Assembly (NCBI RefSeq): GCF_030167915.1
Contig: NZ_JARGNB010000001.1
Span: 868,001 to 932,000, forward strand
Length of the DNA stretch: 64,000 nucleotides
Source of the DNA: Aquabacterium humicola
Lineage (GTDB): Bacteria > Pseudomonadota > Gammaproteobacteria > Burkholderiales > Burkholderiaceae_C
Direction: 5' to 3'
Shown: positions 1 to 7,625 of the stretch, piece by piece
How positions within the stretch are numbered: the first letter of the stretch is position 1
Layout: each line of letters begins with the position of its first letter
Translations under genes and position numbers: made by a program
Notes under the pieces: generated by a model
Database searches by the model: none
What the model saw: only the letters and a program-made list of their open reading frames with translations
Told to the model about the DNA's origin: nothing

Positions 1-484
1 CCGGCGCGATCTTCCACGCCGGAATGGCGAGCGGGAAGTTCCACGGCGCGATCAGCCCGACCACGCCCACCGGCTCGCGCGTGACGTCGACCTCGACGCC
101 CGGGCGCACCGAGGCCAGCTTCTCGCCGGGGATGCGCAGCGCCTCGGCGGCGAAGAACTTGAAGATCTGGCCGGCGCGCGCGGTCTCGGCGATGCCCTCG
201 GGCAGCGTCTTGCCTTCTTCGCGCGACAGCAGGCGGCCGAGCTCGTCCTTGCGGGCGAGGATCTCGCTGCCGATCGCATCCAGCACCTCGAAGCGGCGCT
301 GCGGCGTGCTGTGCGCCCAGTCCTCGCGCGCATCGGCCGCCGCGCGGATCGCGGCCTCGGTCTGCGTCGCATCGGCGCGGGCGAACTCGGCCACCGTGTC
401 CGACAGGTCCGACGGGTTCTCGCTGCTGCCCAGCGTGACGCCGGTCTCCCAGCGGCCGTTGATCAGGTGCTTCAGCGCGGGCAT
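1..484 (-). CDS. Aldehyde dehydrogenase, N-terminal part (probable 2,5-dioxopentanoate dehydrogenase)
   Basis: Only the first 161 residues lie in the window; the reading frame stays open across the left edge. The protein begins MPALKHLINGRWE and contains the aldehyde dehydrogenase N-terminal NAD-binding fold, including the family motif APWNFP near residue 148. The catalytic Cys and Glu lie outside. It starts 5 bases after the stop of the FAH-family dehydratase, so the two are probably one transcript. In the oxidative pentose pathway the dehydratase product is 2-ketoglutaric semialdehyde, and an aldehyde dehydrogenase oxidises it to 2-oxoglutarate. That role is inferred from the neighbour; the fragment itself only shows the superfamily. 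Confidence 0.85.
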   Translation of the reverse strand, partial: MPALKHLINGRWETGVTLGSSENPSDLSDTVAEFARADATQTEAAIRAAADAREDWAHSTPQRRFEVLDAIGSEILARKDELGRLLSREEGKTLPEGIAETARAGQIFKFFAAEALRIPGEKLASVRPGVEVDVTREPVGVVGLIAPWNFPLAIPAWKIAP

Positions 485-489
485 GGCGG

Positions 490-1494
490 TCACAGCAGGT
501 GCATGCCGCCGGGCGCGAAGGCGGCGGGCGCGGCCGCCAGCGCATTGACCAGCGGCTCGCCGAAGCCCGGCAGCTCGATCTCGAAGCGGTCGCCCGGCTG
601 CGCCTGGATGCCATCGGCGAAGCTCAGGGTCGCGGTGCCGAAGAAGTGCAGGTGCACGTCGCCCGGCCGGCAGTGGGCCGCGTACTTGAAGTGATGGAAC
701 TCCAGGTTCGCCAGCGAATGGCACATGTTGGCCTCGCCGGTGACGAAGGGCTTCTCCCACAGCACCGCATCGCCGCGGCGGATGCGGCTCGCGCCGCGCA
801 GGTCGGCCGGCAGCGCGCCCAGCCGCAGCTCCGGCCCGATGGCGCAGGGCCGCAGCTTCGAATGCGCGAGGTAGAGGTAGTTCTGGCGCTCGACCACATG
901 GTCCGAGAACTCGTTGCCGATCGCGAAGCCCAGGCGCGCGGGCCGGCCGTCGGGCCCGATGACGTACAGGCCGACGAGCTCCGGCTCCTCGCCGCCGTCG
1001 AGCGCGAATGCCGGCGACGCCAGCGGCGCACCCGGCCGGGCGACGATGTCGCCGTCGCCCTTGTAGAACCACTCGGGCTGCACGCCGGCGGCACCGGCGG
1101 CCGGCCGGCCCCCGTCGACGCCCCACTTGAACATGCGCATCGAGTCCGACAGCGCGGCCTCGTCGCCGGCGAGCTTCTGGTGCATCGCGTCGCGCGTCGC
1201 GGCGCTGCCCAGGTGCGTCAGGCCGGTGCCGCTGACGAGGCAGCGCGACGGATCGGCATGCGTCAGCGGCGGCAGCACGCGGCCTTCGTCCAGCAGCTCG
1301 CCGTAGGTCTCGGCGCTCGGCTCGGCCGGCAAGCTGTGCACCTGCGCCTGCAGCGAGCGCCCGGCGGCCAGCGCGGCCAGCGCCAGCGCGCGCGTGCTGC
1401 CGGCGCCCACCACCACGCGCACCGGTTCGGCCCGGCCGGCGGTCACGCCCACCTGCTCGCGCCCCTGGGCGTCGAGGTACTGGATCAGTCGCAT
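490..1494 (-). CDS. AraD1-like 2-keto-3-deoxy-pentonate dehydratase (FAH family)
   Basis: Protein of 334 residues with the fumarylacetoacetate-hydrolase type C-terminal fold, of the kind annotated as AraD1 or 2-keto-3-deoxy-D-xylonate dehydratase. It would remove water from 2-keto-3-deoxy-pentonate to give 2-ketoglutaric semialdehyde. The ATG at 1494 is chosen because a GGAGA ribosome site lies just upstream (1499-1503); the open frame extends further but has no such signal. It is followed after 5 bases by the aldehyde dehydrogenase and is divergent from a LysR gene. FAH proteins also act on aromatic ring-cleavage products, but the neighbouring pentose genes favour the sugar-acid role. Whether the sugar is L-arabinose or D-xylose cannot be told from sequence. 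Confidence 0.85.
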   Translation of the reverse strand: MRLIQYLDAQGREQVGVTAGRAEPVRVVVGAGSTRALALAALAAGRSLQAQVHSLPAEPSAETYGELLDEGRVLPPLTHADPSRCLVSGTGLTHLGSAATRDAMHQKLAGDEAALSDSMRMFKWGVDGGRPAAGAAGVQPEWFYKGDGDIVARPGAPLASPAFALDGGEEPELVGLYVIGPDGRPARLGFAIGNEFSDHVVERQNYLYLAHSKLRPCAIGPELRLGALPADLRGASRIRRGDAVLWEKPFVTGEANMCHSLANLEFHHFKYAAHCRPGDVHLHFFGTATLSFADGIQAQPGDRFEIELPGFGEPLVNALAAAPAAFAPGGMHLL

Positions 1495-1631
1495 CGTGTC
1501 TCCTGCGCACCGATGTCCGTCCACCGGTGTTCGTGCGGGGCGATGGTACGAACGCGACCGATAACTAACCAATAGAGATTGCGGCTGGAGTCATATACGA
1601 TTTGGCATCCGTCAATCCGAGGCTGCGACCG
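1495..1631. promoter_or_regulatory. Divergent promoter region between the dehydratase and LysR genes
   Basis: This 137-base gap holds an AT-rich patch at about 1556-1605, which stands out in the GC-rich surroundings and includes CATATACGA at 1592-1600. LysR regulators commonly bind between themselves and a divergent target, so this is the expected operator and promoter for both directions. No exact -35/-10 pair can be fixed by eye. Confidence 0.5.
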
Positions 1632-2597
1632 ATGCCCGCTCCGTACACCCACTGGTTCATCCGCGCCCGGCTGAAGACGCGGCAGCTGCTGCTGCTGGTG
1701 GCGATGGAGGAGGAAGGCAACATCCACCGCGCCGCGCAGGTGCTGAACATGACCCAGCCGGCGGCGTCCAAGCTGCTGAAGGACCTGGAGGACGCGCTGG
1801 GCGCGCCGCTGTTCGAGCGGCTGCCGCGCGGCATGCGGCCGACGTGGTACGGCGAGACGATGATCCGGCACGCGCGCATGGCGCTGGCCAGCCTGTCGCA
1901 GGCGCATGACGAGATCGAGGCGCTGAAGGCCGGCCGCTTCGGCCAGGTCAGCGTCGGCGCGATCACCGCGCCCGGCATGACGCTGCTGCCGGCGGCCACC
2001 GCGCTGGTGAAGCAGGCGCATCCCAACCTGCGCGTGGCGCTGCAGATCGAGACCAGCGACGTGCTGATGGAGCGGCTGCAGCAGGGCAAGCTCGACATGG
2101 TCATCGGCCGCCTGTTCGAGACCCACGACAAGAGCGCGCTGCGCTACCAGCCGCTGGTCGAGGAGCCGGTGGCGGCGGTGGCGCGCCCCGGCCATGCGCT
2201 GCTGTCGGTGGCCAAGCTGGGCCTGCGCGACCTGGTCGGCGCCGGCTGGATCGTGCCGCCGTCGGGCAGCGTGCTGCGCCACCGCTTCGAGCTGATGTTC
2301 CAGGAGGACGGGCTGGAGCCGCCGGTCAACCTGATCGAGACCACCGCGCTGCTGTTCATCACGCGCATGCTCCAGCGCAGCGACATGGTCGCCGTGCTGG
2401 CCGCGGACGTCGCGCGTTATTACGCCGAACACGGCATGGTCGCCGTGCTGCCGATCCAGCTGCCCTGCAAGATGGACGGCTTCGGCCTGATCACGCGCAG
2501 CGACCGGCTGCTGTCGCCGGGCGCCAAGGCGATGCTGGCCGCGCTGCGCCAGGCGGCGATGACGGTCTACAACGTGGCCCTCGACGCGGCGCCGTAG
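1632..2597 (+). CDS. LysR-family regulator of sugar catabolism (GbpR-like)
   Basis: Protein of 321 residues. The N-terminal winged helix-turn-helix covers about residues 12-70, with the typical pattern GNIHRAAQVLNMTQPAASK, followed by a periplasmic-binding-like effector domain. It resembles the GbpR branch of LysR regulators that control galactose/arabinose uptake and catabolism. The ATG at 1632 is preferred over a TTG 30 bases upstream. It is divergent from the pentonate dehydratase operon and convergent with the sugar dehydrogenase gene. Control of the surrounding pentose genes, with a sugar or sugar acid as effector, is inferred. Confidence 0.85.
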   Translation: MPAPYTHWFIRARLKTRQLLLLVAMEEEGNIHRAAQVLNMTQPAASKLLKDLEDALGAPLFERLPRGMRPTWYGETMIRHARMALASLSQAHDEIEALKAGRFGQVSVGAITAPGMTLLPAATALVKQAHPNLRVALQIETSDVLMERLQQGKLDMVIGRLFETHDKSALRYQPLVEEPVAAVARPGHALLSVAKLGLRDLVGAGWIVPPSGSVLRHRFELMFQEDGLEPPVNLIETTALLFITRMLQRSDMVAVLAADVARYYAEHGMVAVLPIQLPCKMDGFGLITRSDRLLSPGAKAMLAALRQAAMTVYNVALDAAP

Positions 2598-2674
2598 GCC
2601 CCGGCGGCCGCTCCGCCCGGGGGCGCCGTCGGGCTGCGCCCGCGGGCCTGTGCCCAACGGGCGGCCGTGCGGGC

Positions 2675-3454
2675 TCAGGCCCACCCCGCGTCGACCTTGA
2701 ATTCCTGCGCGGTGCACATGCGGCCGTCGTCCGAGGCGAGGAACAGCACCATCGCGGCAATGTCGTGCGGCAGCAGCTCGTCCACGAGGCACTGGCTGCG
2801 GCGGCGCTCCGCCTCGCCCTCGGGCGTCCACCACAGCCGCCGCTGGCGCTCTGTCATCACCCAGCCCGGCGTCACGGTGTTGATGCGGATGCCATGCGCG
2901 CCGAGCGGCCGCGCGAGGCCGCGCGTGAGGCCGTTGACCGAGGACTTCGCCACCGCATAACACGGGTAGGCGCCCTCCTTGATCTGCCAGCCGATCGAGC
3001 CGAGGTTCACCACCGCGCCGCCGCCGCGCCGCTGCATGCCGGGCAGCACCGCCTGGATCGCGAAGAACGCCGGCCGCGCATTGACGGCCATGCGCTCGTC
3101 CCAGTAGTCCGGCGTCACCGCCTCCGGCGCGTGGCGGTCGTCGCTGGCGACGTTGTTGACCAGCACGTCGAAGTCGCCGCCCAGGCCCTCGGCCGCCTCG
3201 GCAATGCATTGCTGCAGCGCGGGCACGTCGCGCACGTCGCATCGGCGCCACCACGGGCGCGGCAGTCCCCCGCCGGCCAGTCGCTCGGCGAGCGCGGCGC
3301 TGGCGGCGTCGGCCACGTCGACGAAGGCGACCAGCGCGCCCTGGCGCGCAAACGCCTCGACGATGGCTTCTCCGATGCCGGAGCCGCCCCCGGTGACGAA
3401 GACGCGGCGGCCCGCGAGGCTGGGGTACGAGGCCGGGTGGGCGACAGGCGGCAT
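2675..3454 (-). CDS. SDR-family aldopentose 1-dehydrogenase (D-xylose/L-arabinose type)
   Basis: Short-chain dehydrogenase of 259 residues. It shows the cofactor motif TGGGSGIG at residues 21-28, an NNVAS segment near 100, and the catalytic Ser153, Tyr166 and Lys170 (YAVAK). The sequence is close in style to the Caulobacter-type xylose dehydrogenases, which oxidise the anomeric carbon to the 1,4-lactone and start the Weimberg pathway. The ATG at 3454 is preferred because GGAG lies 7 bases upstream; an upstream in-frame ATG at 3502 falls inside the AT-rich promoter. It is divergent from the aldonate dehydratase. The substrate could be D-xylose, L-arabinose or both. Confidence 0.85.
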   Translation of the reverse strand: MPPVAHPASYPSLAGRRVFVTGGGSGIGEAIVEAFARQGALVAFVDVADAASAALAERLAGGGLPRPWWRRCDVRDVPALQQCIAEAAEGLGGDFDVLVNNVASDDRHAPEAVTPDYWDERMAVNARPAFFAIQAVLPGMQRRGGGAVVNLGSIGWQIKEGAYPCYAVAKSSVNGLTRGLARPLGAHGIRINTVTPGWVMTERQRRLWWTPEGEAERRRSQCLVDELLPHDIAAMVLFLASDDGRMCTAQEFKVDAGWA

Positions 3455-3567
3455 GCGTTGCTCCGAATGAGGTATACGTGAATTGATATGTTTAGTGTTC
3501 ATTTTGTTATTTTTCTGATATCAGTTTGCGGCGATAAGCTCCCGGCCGTCAAGCGTCAAGGAGCGTT
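3455..3567. promoter_or_regulatory. AT-rich divergent promoter/operator between sugar dehydrogenase and aldonate dehydratase
   Basis: About 113 bases, with a strongly AT-rich core at 3471-3537. It contains the perfect 10-base palindrome CTGATATCAG at 3515-3524, and TGATAT at 3484-3489 in opposite orientation to ATATCA at 3518-3523. GTATACG near 3472 echoes the ATATACG element upstream of the LysR gene. This probably carries both promoters and a regulator site. The regulator is not proven. Confidence 0.55.
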
Positions 3568-5289
3568 ATGGATCCGAAGAAGCCCGTCCGCCGCAGCCAG
3601 GCCTGGTTCGGCAGGCCGGACCGCGATGGCTTCGTGCACCGAAGCTGGATCAAGAACCAGGGCTACCCGCACGACCTGCTGGACGGCCGGCCGGTGATCG
3701 GCATCTGCAACACCTGGAGCGAGCTGACGCCGTGCAACGGCCACTTCCGCGAGCTGGCCGAGTTCGTCAAGCGCGGCGTCTACGAAGCCGGCGGCTTCCC
3801 GCTGGAGTTCCCGGTGATGTCGCTCGGCGAGACGCAGCTGCGGCCCACCGCGATGCTGTTCCGCAACCTCGCCAGCATGGACGTCGAGGAGTCGATCCGC
3901 GGCAATCCGATCGACGGCGTGGTGCTGCTGATGGGCTGCGACAAGACCACGCCCTCGCTGCTGATGGGCGCGGCGAGCTGCGACCTGCCGACCATCGGCC
4001 TGTCCGGCGGGCCGATGCTCAACGGCAAGTTCCGCGGCCAGGACATCGGCTCGGGCACCGGCGTCTGGCAGATGAGCGAGATGGTGCGTGCCGGGGAGAT
4101 GACGATGGAGGAGTTCACGCAGGCCGAGAGCTGCATGCACCGCTCCAAGGGCAGCTGCATGACGATGGGCACGGCCTCGACGATGGCCTCGATGGTCGAG
4201 GCCCTGGGCATGTCGCTGCCGGAGAACGCCGCGATCCCCGCGGCCGATACGCGCCGCAACCGGCTGGCGCAGCTGACCGGCCGCCGCATCGTCGAGATGG
4301 TCAAGGAAGACCTGCGCATGTCGAAGGTGCTGACGCGCGCGGCCTTCGAGAACGCCATCCGCACCAATGCCGCGATCGGCGGCTCGACCAATGCGGTGAT
4401 CCACCTGCTGGCCGTGGCCGGCCGCATGGGCGTGACGCTGAACCTGGACGACTGGGACCGCTTCGGCGCCGAGGTGCCCTGCCTGGTCGACCTGCAGCCG
4501 TCGGGCCGCTTCCTGATGGAGGACTTCTTCTATGCCGGCGGCCTGCCCGCGGTGATGAAGGAGATCCGCCACCTGCTGCACGCGGACGCGCTGACCGTCA
4601 ACGGCAAGACGCTCGGCGACAACATCGCCCAGGCGCCGTGCTGGAACCGCGAGGTGATCCGCCCGCTGGCCGAGCCGTTCAAGCCGGCCGCCGGCATCGC
4701 CGTGCTGCGCGGCAACCTGGCGCCCGACGGCGCGGTGATCAAGCCGTCGGCCGCGTCGCCGCACCTGCTGCAGCACCGCGGCCGCGCGGTGGTGTTCGAG
4801 AGCATCGAGGACTTCCATGCGCGCATCGACGACGAGGCGCTGGACATCGACGAGACCTGCGTGATGGTGCTCAAGGGCTGCGGGCCGCGCGGTTATCCGG
4901 GCATGGCCGAGGTCGGCAACATGCCGCTGCCGCCGAAGGTGCTGAAGAAGGGCATCACCGACATGGTCCGCGTCAGCGATGCGCGCATGAGCGGCACGGC
5001 CTACGGCACCGTGGTGCTGCACACCTCGCCCGAAGCGGCGGCCGGCGGGCCGCTGGCGCTGGTGCAAAACGGCGACATCATCGAGCTCGACGTGCCGCGC
5101 CGCCGCCTGCACCTGGAAGTCAGCGACGCGGAGCTGGCGCGCCGCCGCGACGCGTGGACGCCGCCGCCCAGGCCCGAGCGCGGCTGGTACAAGCTGTACG
5201 TGGACCATGTGCAGCAGGCCCATCTCGGCGCCGACCTCGACTTCCTGGTCGGCGGCAGCGGCGCGCCGGTGCCGCGCGATTCTCACTGA
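3568..5289 (+). CDS. IlvD/Edd-family pentonate dehydratase
   Basis: Protein of 573 residues, typical for sugar-acid dehydratases of the IlvD/Edd family such as L-arabonate or D-xylonate dehydratase. Three cysteines in the conserved Fe-S positions are visible: Cys56 (TPCNGHF), Cys124 (MGCDKTTPS) and Cys197 (GSCMTMG). A C-terminal SDARMSGTAYG segment carries the likely catalytic Ser. It converts pentonate to 2-keto-3-deoxy-pentonate using a [2Fe-2S] cluster and Mg. A good AAGGAG ribosome site precedes the ATG. It is followed 12 bases later by a lactonase gene, so the two likely form an operon. D-xylonate versus L-arabonate preference is open. Confidence 0.92.
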   Translation: MDPKKPVRRSQAWFGRPDRDGFVHRSWIKNQGYPHDLLDGRPVIGICNTWSELTPCNGHFRELAEFVKRGVYEAGGFPLEFPVMSLGETQLRPTAMLFRNLASMDVEESIRGNPIDGVVLLMGCDKTTPSLLMGAASCDLPTIGLSGGPMLNGKFRGQDIGSGTGVWQMSEMVRAGEMTMEEFTQAESCMHRSKGSCMTMGTASTMASMVEALGMSLPENAAIPAADTRRNRLAQLTGRRIVEMVKEDLRMSKVLTRAAFENAIRTNAAIGGSTNAVIHLLAVAGRMGVTLNLDDWDRFGAEVPCLVDLQPSGRFLMEDFFYAGGLPAVMKEIRHLLHADALTVNGKTLGDNIAQAPCWNREVIRPLAEPFKPAAGIAVLRGNLAPDGAVIKPSAASPHLLQHRGRAVVFESIEDFHARIDDEALDIDETCVMVLKGCGPRGYPGMAEVGNMPLPPKVLKKGITDMVRVSDARMSGTAYGTVVLHTSPEAAAGGPLALVQNGDIIELDVPRRRLHLEVSDAELARRRDAWTPPPRPERGWYKLYVDHVQQAHLGADLDFLVGGSGAPVPRDSH

Positions 5290-5301
5290 GGCGACGCCGC
5301 G

Positions 5302-6207
5302 ATGACCACCGCCCCGCGCCTGAAATCGCCCGTGCGCTGCCTGTGGGACGCCGGCGCGACGCTCGGCGAAGGCGCCTGCTGGTCGGTGCACGAGCAGGCG
5401 CTGTACTGGGTCGACATCCTGAACGGCACCCTGCTGCGCTGCGACGCGGCGGGCGGCGGGCGCCGGCAGTGGCACTTCGACGGCGAGACGGTCTCGGCGG
5501 TCGCCGAACGCCGCGGCCGCACGGGCCTCGCGCTGGCGCTGCGCCGCGGGCTGGCGTTGTTCGATCCGGACAGCGGCGCGCTGGAGCGCCTGGACGAACC
5601 CGAACCCGAGCGCACCGGCAACCGCTTCAACGACGGCCGATGCGACGCCGCCGGCCGCTTCTGGCTCGGCAGCATGGACTTCGGCTGCGAGGCGCCGACC
5701 GGTGCGCTGTACTGCTACGGCGCCGATCGCCGCCCCTGGCGCGCGGCCGACCTCGGCTGGGCGGTGACCAACGGGCCCACGTGGTCGCTGGACGGCCACA
5801 CCTTCTACGTCAACGACACCGTCCGGCGCGAGATCCGCGCGTACGATTTCGACCCCCCCACCGGCCGGCTCGATGCACCGCGCACCTGGCTTCGCTTCGA
5901 TGCGCAGGACGGCCTCCCCGACGGCATGACCACCGACGCCGCCGGCCGGCTGTGGATCGCGCACTGGGGCGCCGCCTGCGTCACCTGCCACGATCCCGGC
6001 ACCACCGCCGAGCTGCTGCGCGTGCCGCTGCCGACGAGCCACGTCACCAACGTCGCCTTCGGCGGCCCCGACCTGTGCACGCTGTTCGTCACCAGCGCGC
6101 GCTTCGGGCTCGATGCGGCGCAGCGGGCCGCCGAGCCGCTGGCCGGCGCGCTCTTCGCCGTCGACACCGACGCCACCGGCCTGCCGGCGCACGCCTACGC
6201 CGGTTGA
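5302..6207 (+). CDS. SMP-30/gluconolactonase-family sugar lactonase
   Basis: Protein of 301 residues forming a six-bladed propeller of the SMP-30/LRE family. Likely metal ligands are Glu23 (LGEGACW), the Asn in NRFNDG, the Asn in VTNGPTWS and the Asp in LPDGMT. It would hydrolyse the pentono-lactone made by the dehydrogenase to the free acid used by the adjacent dehydratase. No signal peptide is seen, so it acts in the cytoplasm. It is co-oriented with, and 12 bases from, the dehydratase. Confidence 0.88.
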   Translation: MTTAPRLKSPVRCLWDAGATLGEGACWSVHEQALYWVDILNGTLLRCDAAGGGRRQWHFDGETVSAVAERRGRTGLALALRRGLALFDPDSGALERLDEPEPERTGNRFNDGRCDAAGRFWLGSMDFGCEAPTGALYCYGADRRPWRAADLGWAVTNGPTWSLDGHTFYVNDTVRREIRAYDFDPPTGRLDAPRTWLRFDAQDGLPDGMTTDAAGRLWIAHWGAACVTCHDPGTTAELLRVPLPTSHVTNVAFGGPDLCTLFVTSARFGLDAAQRAAEPLAGALFAVDTDATGLPAHAYAG

Positions 6208-6234
6208 CCGGCGCCGCGCACGGGCGCGCCGGTC
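6206..6234. terminator. Hairpin between convergent lactonase and epimerase genes
   Basis: A perfect 9-base inverted repeat, GACCGGCGC at 6206-6214 pairing with GCGCCGGTC at 6226-6234, around an 11-base loop. It begins on the lactonase stop codon. There is no T-run, so it may be a transcript-end stabiliser rather than a classic intrinsic terminator. Confidence 0.4.
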
Positions 6235-6264
6235 GAGGCGTGGCGTGGACGTGTCCTTCATGCG

Positions 6265-7350
6265 CTAGGGCATCACGCCGAACCGGTGCACCGTGGTGCT
6301 GGTGAACACCTCTCCCGGCCGCAGCACGGTGCCCGGCGCATCTGCCCGGTTCGGCGCATCGCCGATGTGCTGCGTCTCCAGGCACAGCGCGTCGCCCTGG
6401 CGCAGCATCGCGCCATGGTGGCCTTGCAGCGTGCCGTCGAGGAAGTTGCCGGAGTAGAACTGGATGCCGGGCTCGGTGGTCTCGATGTGCAGCACGCGGC
6501 CGCTCGCCGGGTCCTCGAGCCGCGCCGCCGGCACCAGGCCCGGCGCACTGCGGTGCAGCTCGAAGAAGTGGTCGTACCCGCAGCCGGCGATGATCTGCGC
6601 ATGCGCCGCGCGCAGGCCGTCGCCGATGCGCCGCCCGGCACGGAAGTCCAGCGGCGTGCCGGCCACGTCCTCGAGGCCCTGCGGGATCATGGCCGCGCCC
6701 AATACAGCATAGCGGCCGGCCGGCAGCGTCAACCGGTGGTCCTCGATGCTGCCGCCGCCGCCCAGGTTCCAGTAGGCATGGTGCGTCAGGTTGATCACCG
6801 TCGGCTGGTCGGTGACGGCGTGGTAGTCGATGCGCCATTCGGCGGCGCGCGTCAGCGTGTAGCGCACCCGCACCTGCAGCCGGCCGGGAAAGCCCTGGTC
6901 GCCGTCCTCGCTGTCGAGCGCCAGTTCGATCGCGGCGCTGCCATCGGCGGCATCCGGCAGCGCCGTGACTCGCCACAGCCGGCTGCCGAAGCCCTGCGGG
7001 CCGCCGTGCAGCGCATTCGGTCCCTCGTTCGCGGCCAGCCGCACGTCGCGGCCATCGAGCCGGCAACGCGCGCCGGCGATGCGCCCGGCGTAGCGCCCGA
7101 TCAGGCTGTTGAAGTTGCGCGCACCCCCCAGGTAGTCGTCCAGGCGCGCCGGCCCGAGCACGATGTTGCCCGCGCGGCCCTGGCGGTCGGGGCAGTGCAC
7201 GGCGGTCACGATGCCCCCGAGGTCGAGCACCGCCATCGAGACACCGCCCCCCGCATCGAGCAGGTACTCGGTGACCTCGCGGCCTGCATGCCGCAGGCCG
7301 GTGCCGCGCTGCCGGACCCGGCACGTGCTGCTGGAGCGGGAATCCACCAC
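6265..7350 (-). CDS. galM: Aldose 1-epimerase (mutarotase)
   Basis: Protein of 361 residues of the galactose mutarotase family. It has the catalytic His motif NLTHHAYWNL, a GIQFYSGNFLDG segment, and the C-terminal catalytic Glu region ETQHIGDAPN. It interconverts alpha and beta anomers, which speeds entry of sugars released by the neighbouring glycosidases into the anomer-specific dehydrogenase. The start is uncertain: two GTG codons at 7348-7350 open the frame without a clear ribosome site, and conserved sequence begins around residue 25. It is convergent with the lactonase and lies downstream of the LacI gene on the same strand. Confidence 0.88.
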   Translation of the reverse strand: MVDSRSSSTCRVRQRGTGLRHAGREVTEYLLDAGGGVSMAVLDLGGIVTAVHCPDRQGRAGNIVLGPARLDDYLGGARNFNSLIGRYAGRIAGARCRLDGRDVRLAANEGPNALHGGPQGFGSRLWRVTALPDAADGSAAIELALDSEDGDQGFPGRLQVRVRYTLTRAAEWRIDYHAVTDQPTVINLTHHAYWNLGGGGSIEDHRLTLPAGRYAVLGAAMIPQGLEDVAGTPLDFRAGRRIGDGLRAAHAQIIAGCGYDHFFELHRSAPGLVPAARLEDPASGRVLHIETTEPGIQFYSGNFLDGTLQGHHGAMLRQGDALCLETQHIGDAPNRADAPGTVLRPGEVFTSTTVHRFGVMP

Positions 7351-7532
7351 GTGAGCTCACACCGGCCGCCTCACCCGTCGACGGATCCGTCGATGACCGA
7401 TCCGTCGATGCGTTCAAGCCGCCGGCTTATTAAATTCGATGCCCAAACTATACACAGCGGCTGCCACCAGCGGCCAACCGTCGACTAGGGGAAAGCGAGC
7501 GTGGCGGCCTGCGCCAGTGCCGGGTGCCTGGT
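7351..7532. promoter_or_regulatory. Upstream region of the epimerase gene with direct repeat and AT-rich patch
   Basis: The 12-base sequence GATCCGTCGATG occurs twice (7384-7395 and 7399-7410). Next to it is an AT-rich stretch at about 7427-7456, rare in this GC-rich DNA, which is probably the minus-strand promoter of the epimerase. The direct repeat could be a regulator site. No protein-coding frame is convincing here. Confidence 0.35.
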
Positions 7533-7625
7533 CAGGCGACGGGCAGCGGCACCGCTGCCCGCTCAGGCAATGCGCAGCGGCGCCGCTGCCCGGTCAGGCA
7601 ATGGCCAGCGGCGCCGTGCGCGGCG
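7533..7625. repeat. Three imperfect 31-base tandem copies at the 3' end of the LacI gene
   Basis: Units start at 7533, 7564 and 7595 with an exact 31-base period. Each contains CAGCGGC-[AG]-CCGCTG-like palindromic sequence; the middle copy has the 16-base palindrome GCAGCGGCGCCGCTGC. The last unit is the end of the LacI coding region, starting one base inside its stop codon (7594-7596). The two downstream units look like duplications of the gene tail. The palindromes could also act as a transcript-end hairpin. Confidence 0.75.

Noticed and set aside
2598-2674. Possible terminator between the convergent LysR and sugar dehydrogenase genes
   Set aside because: The gap is GC-rich with several short inverted repeats but no single convincing stem and no T-run.
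3556-6261. 900-codon open frame antisense to the dehydratase and lactonase genes
   Set aside because: The translation is His/Arg/Gly/Ala-rich without any domain, while the opposite strand encodes two well-conserved enzymes.
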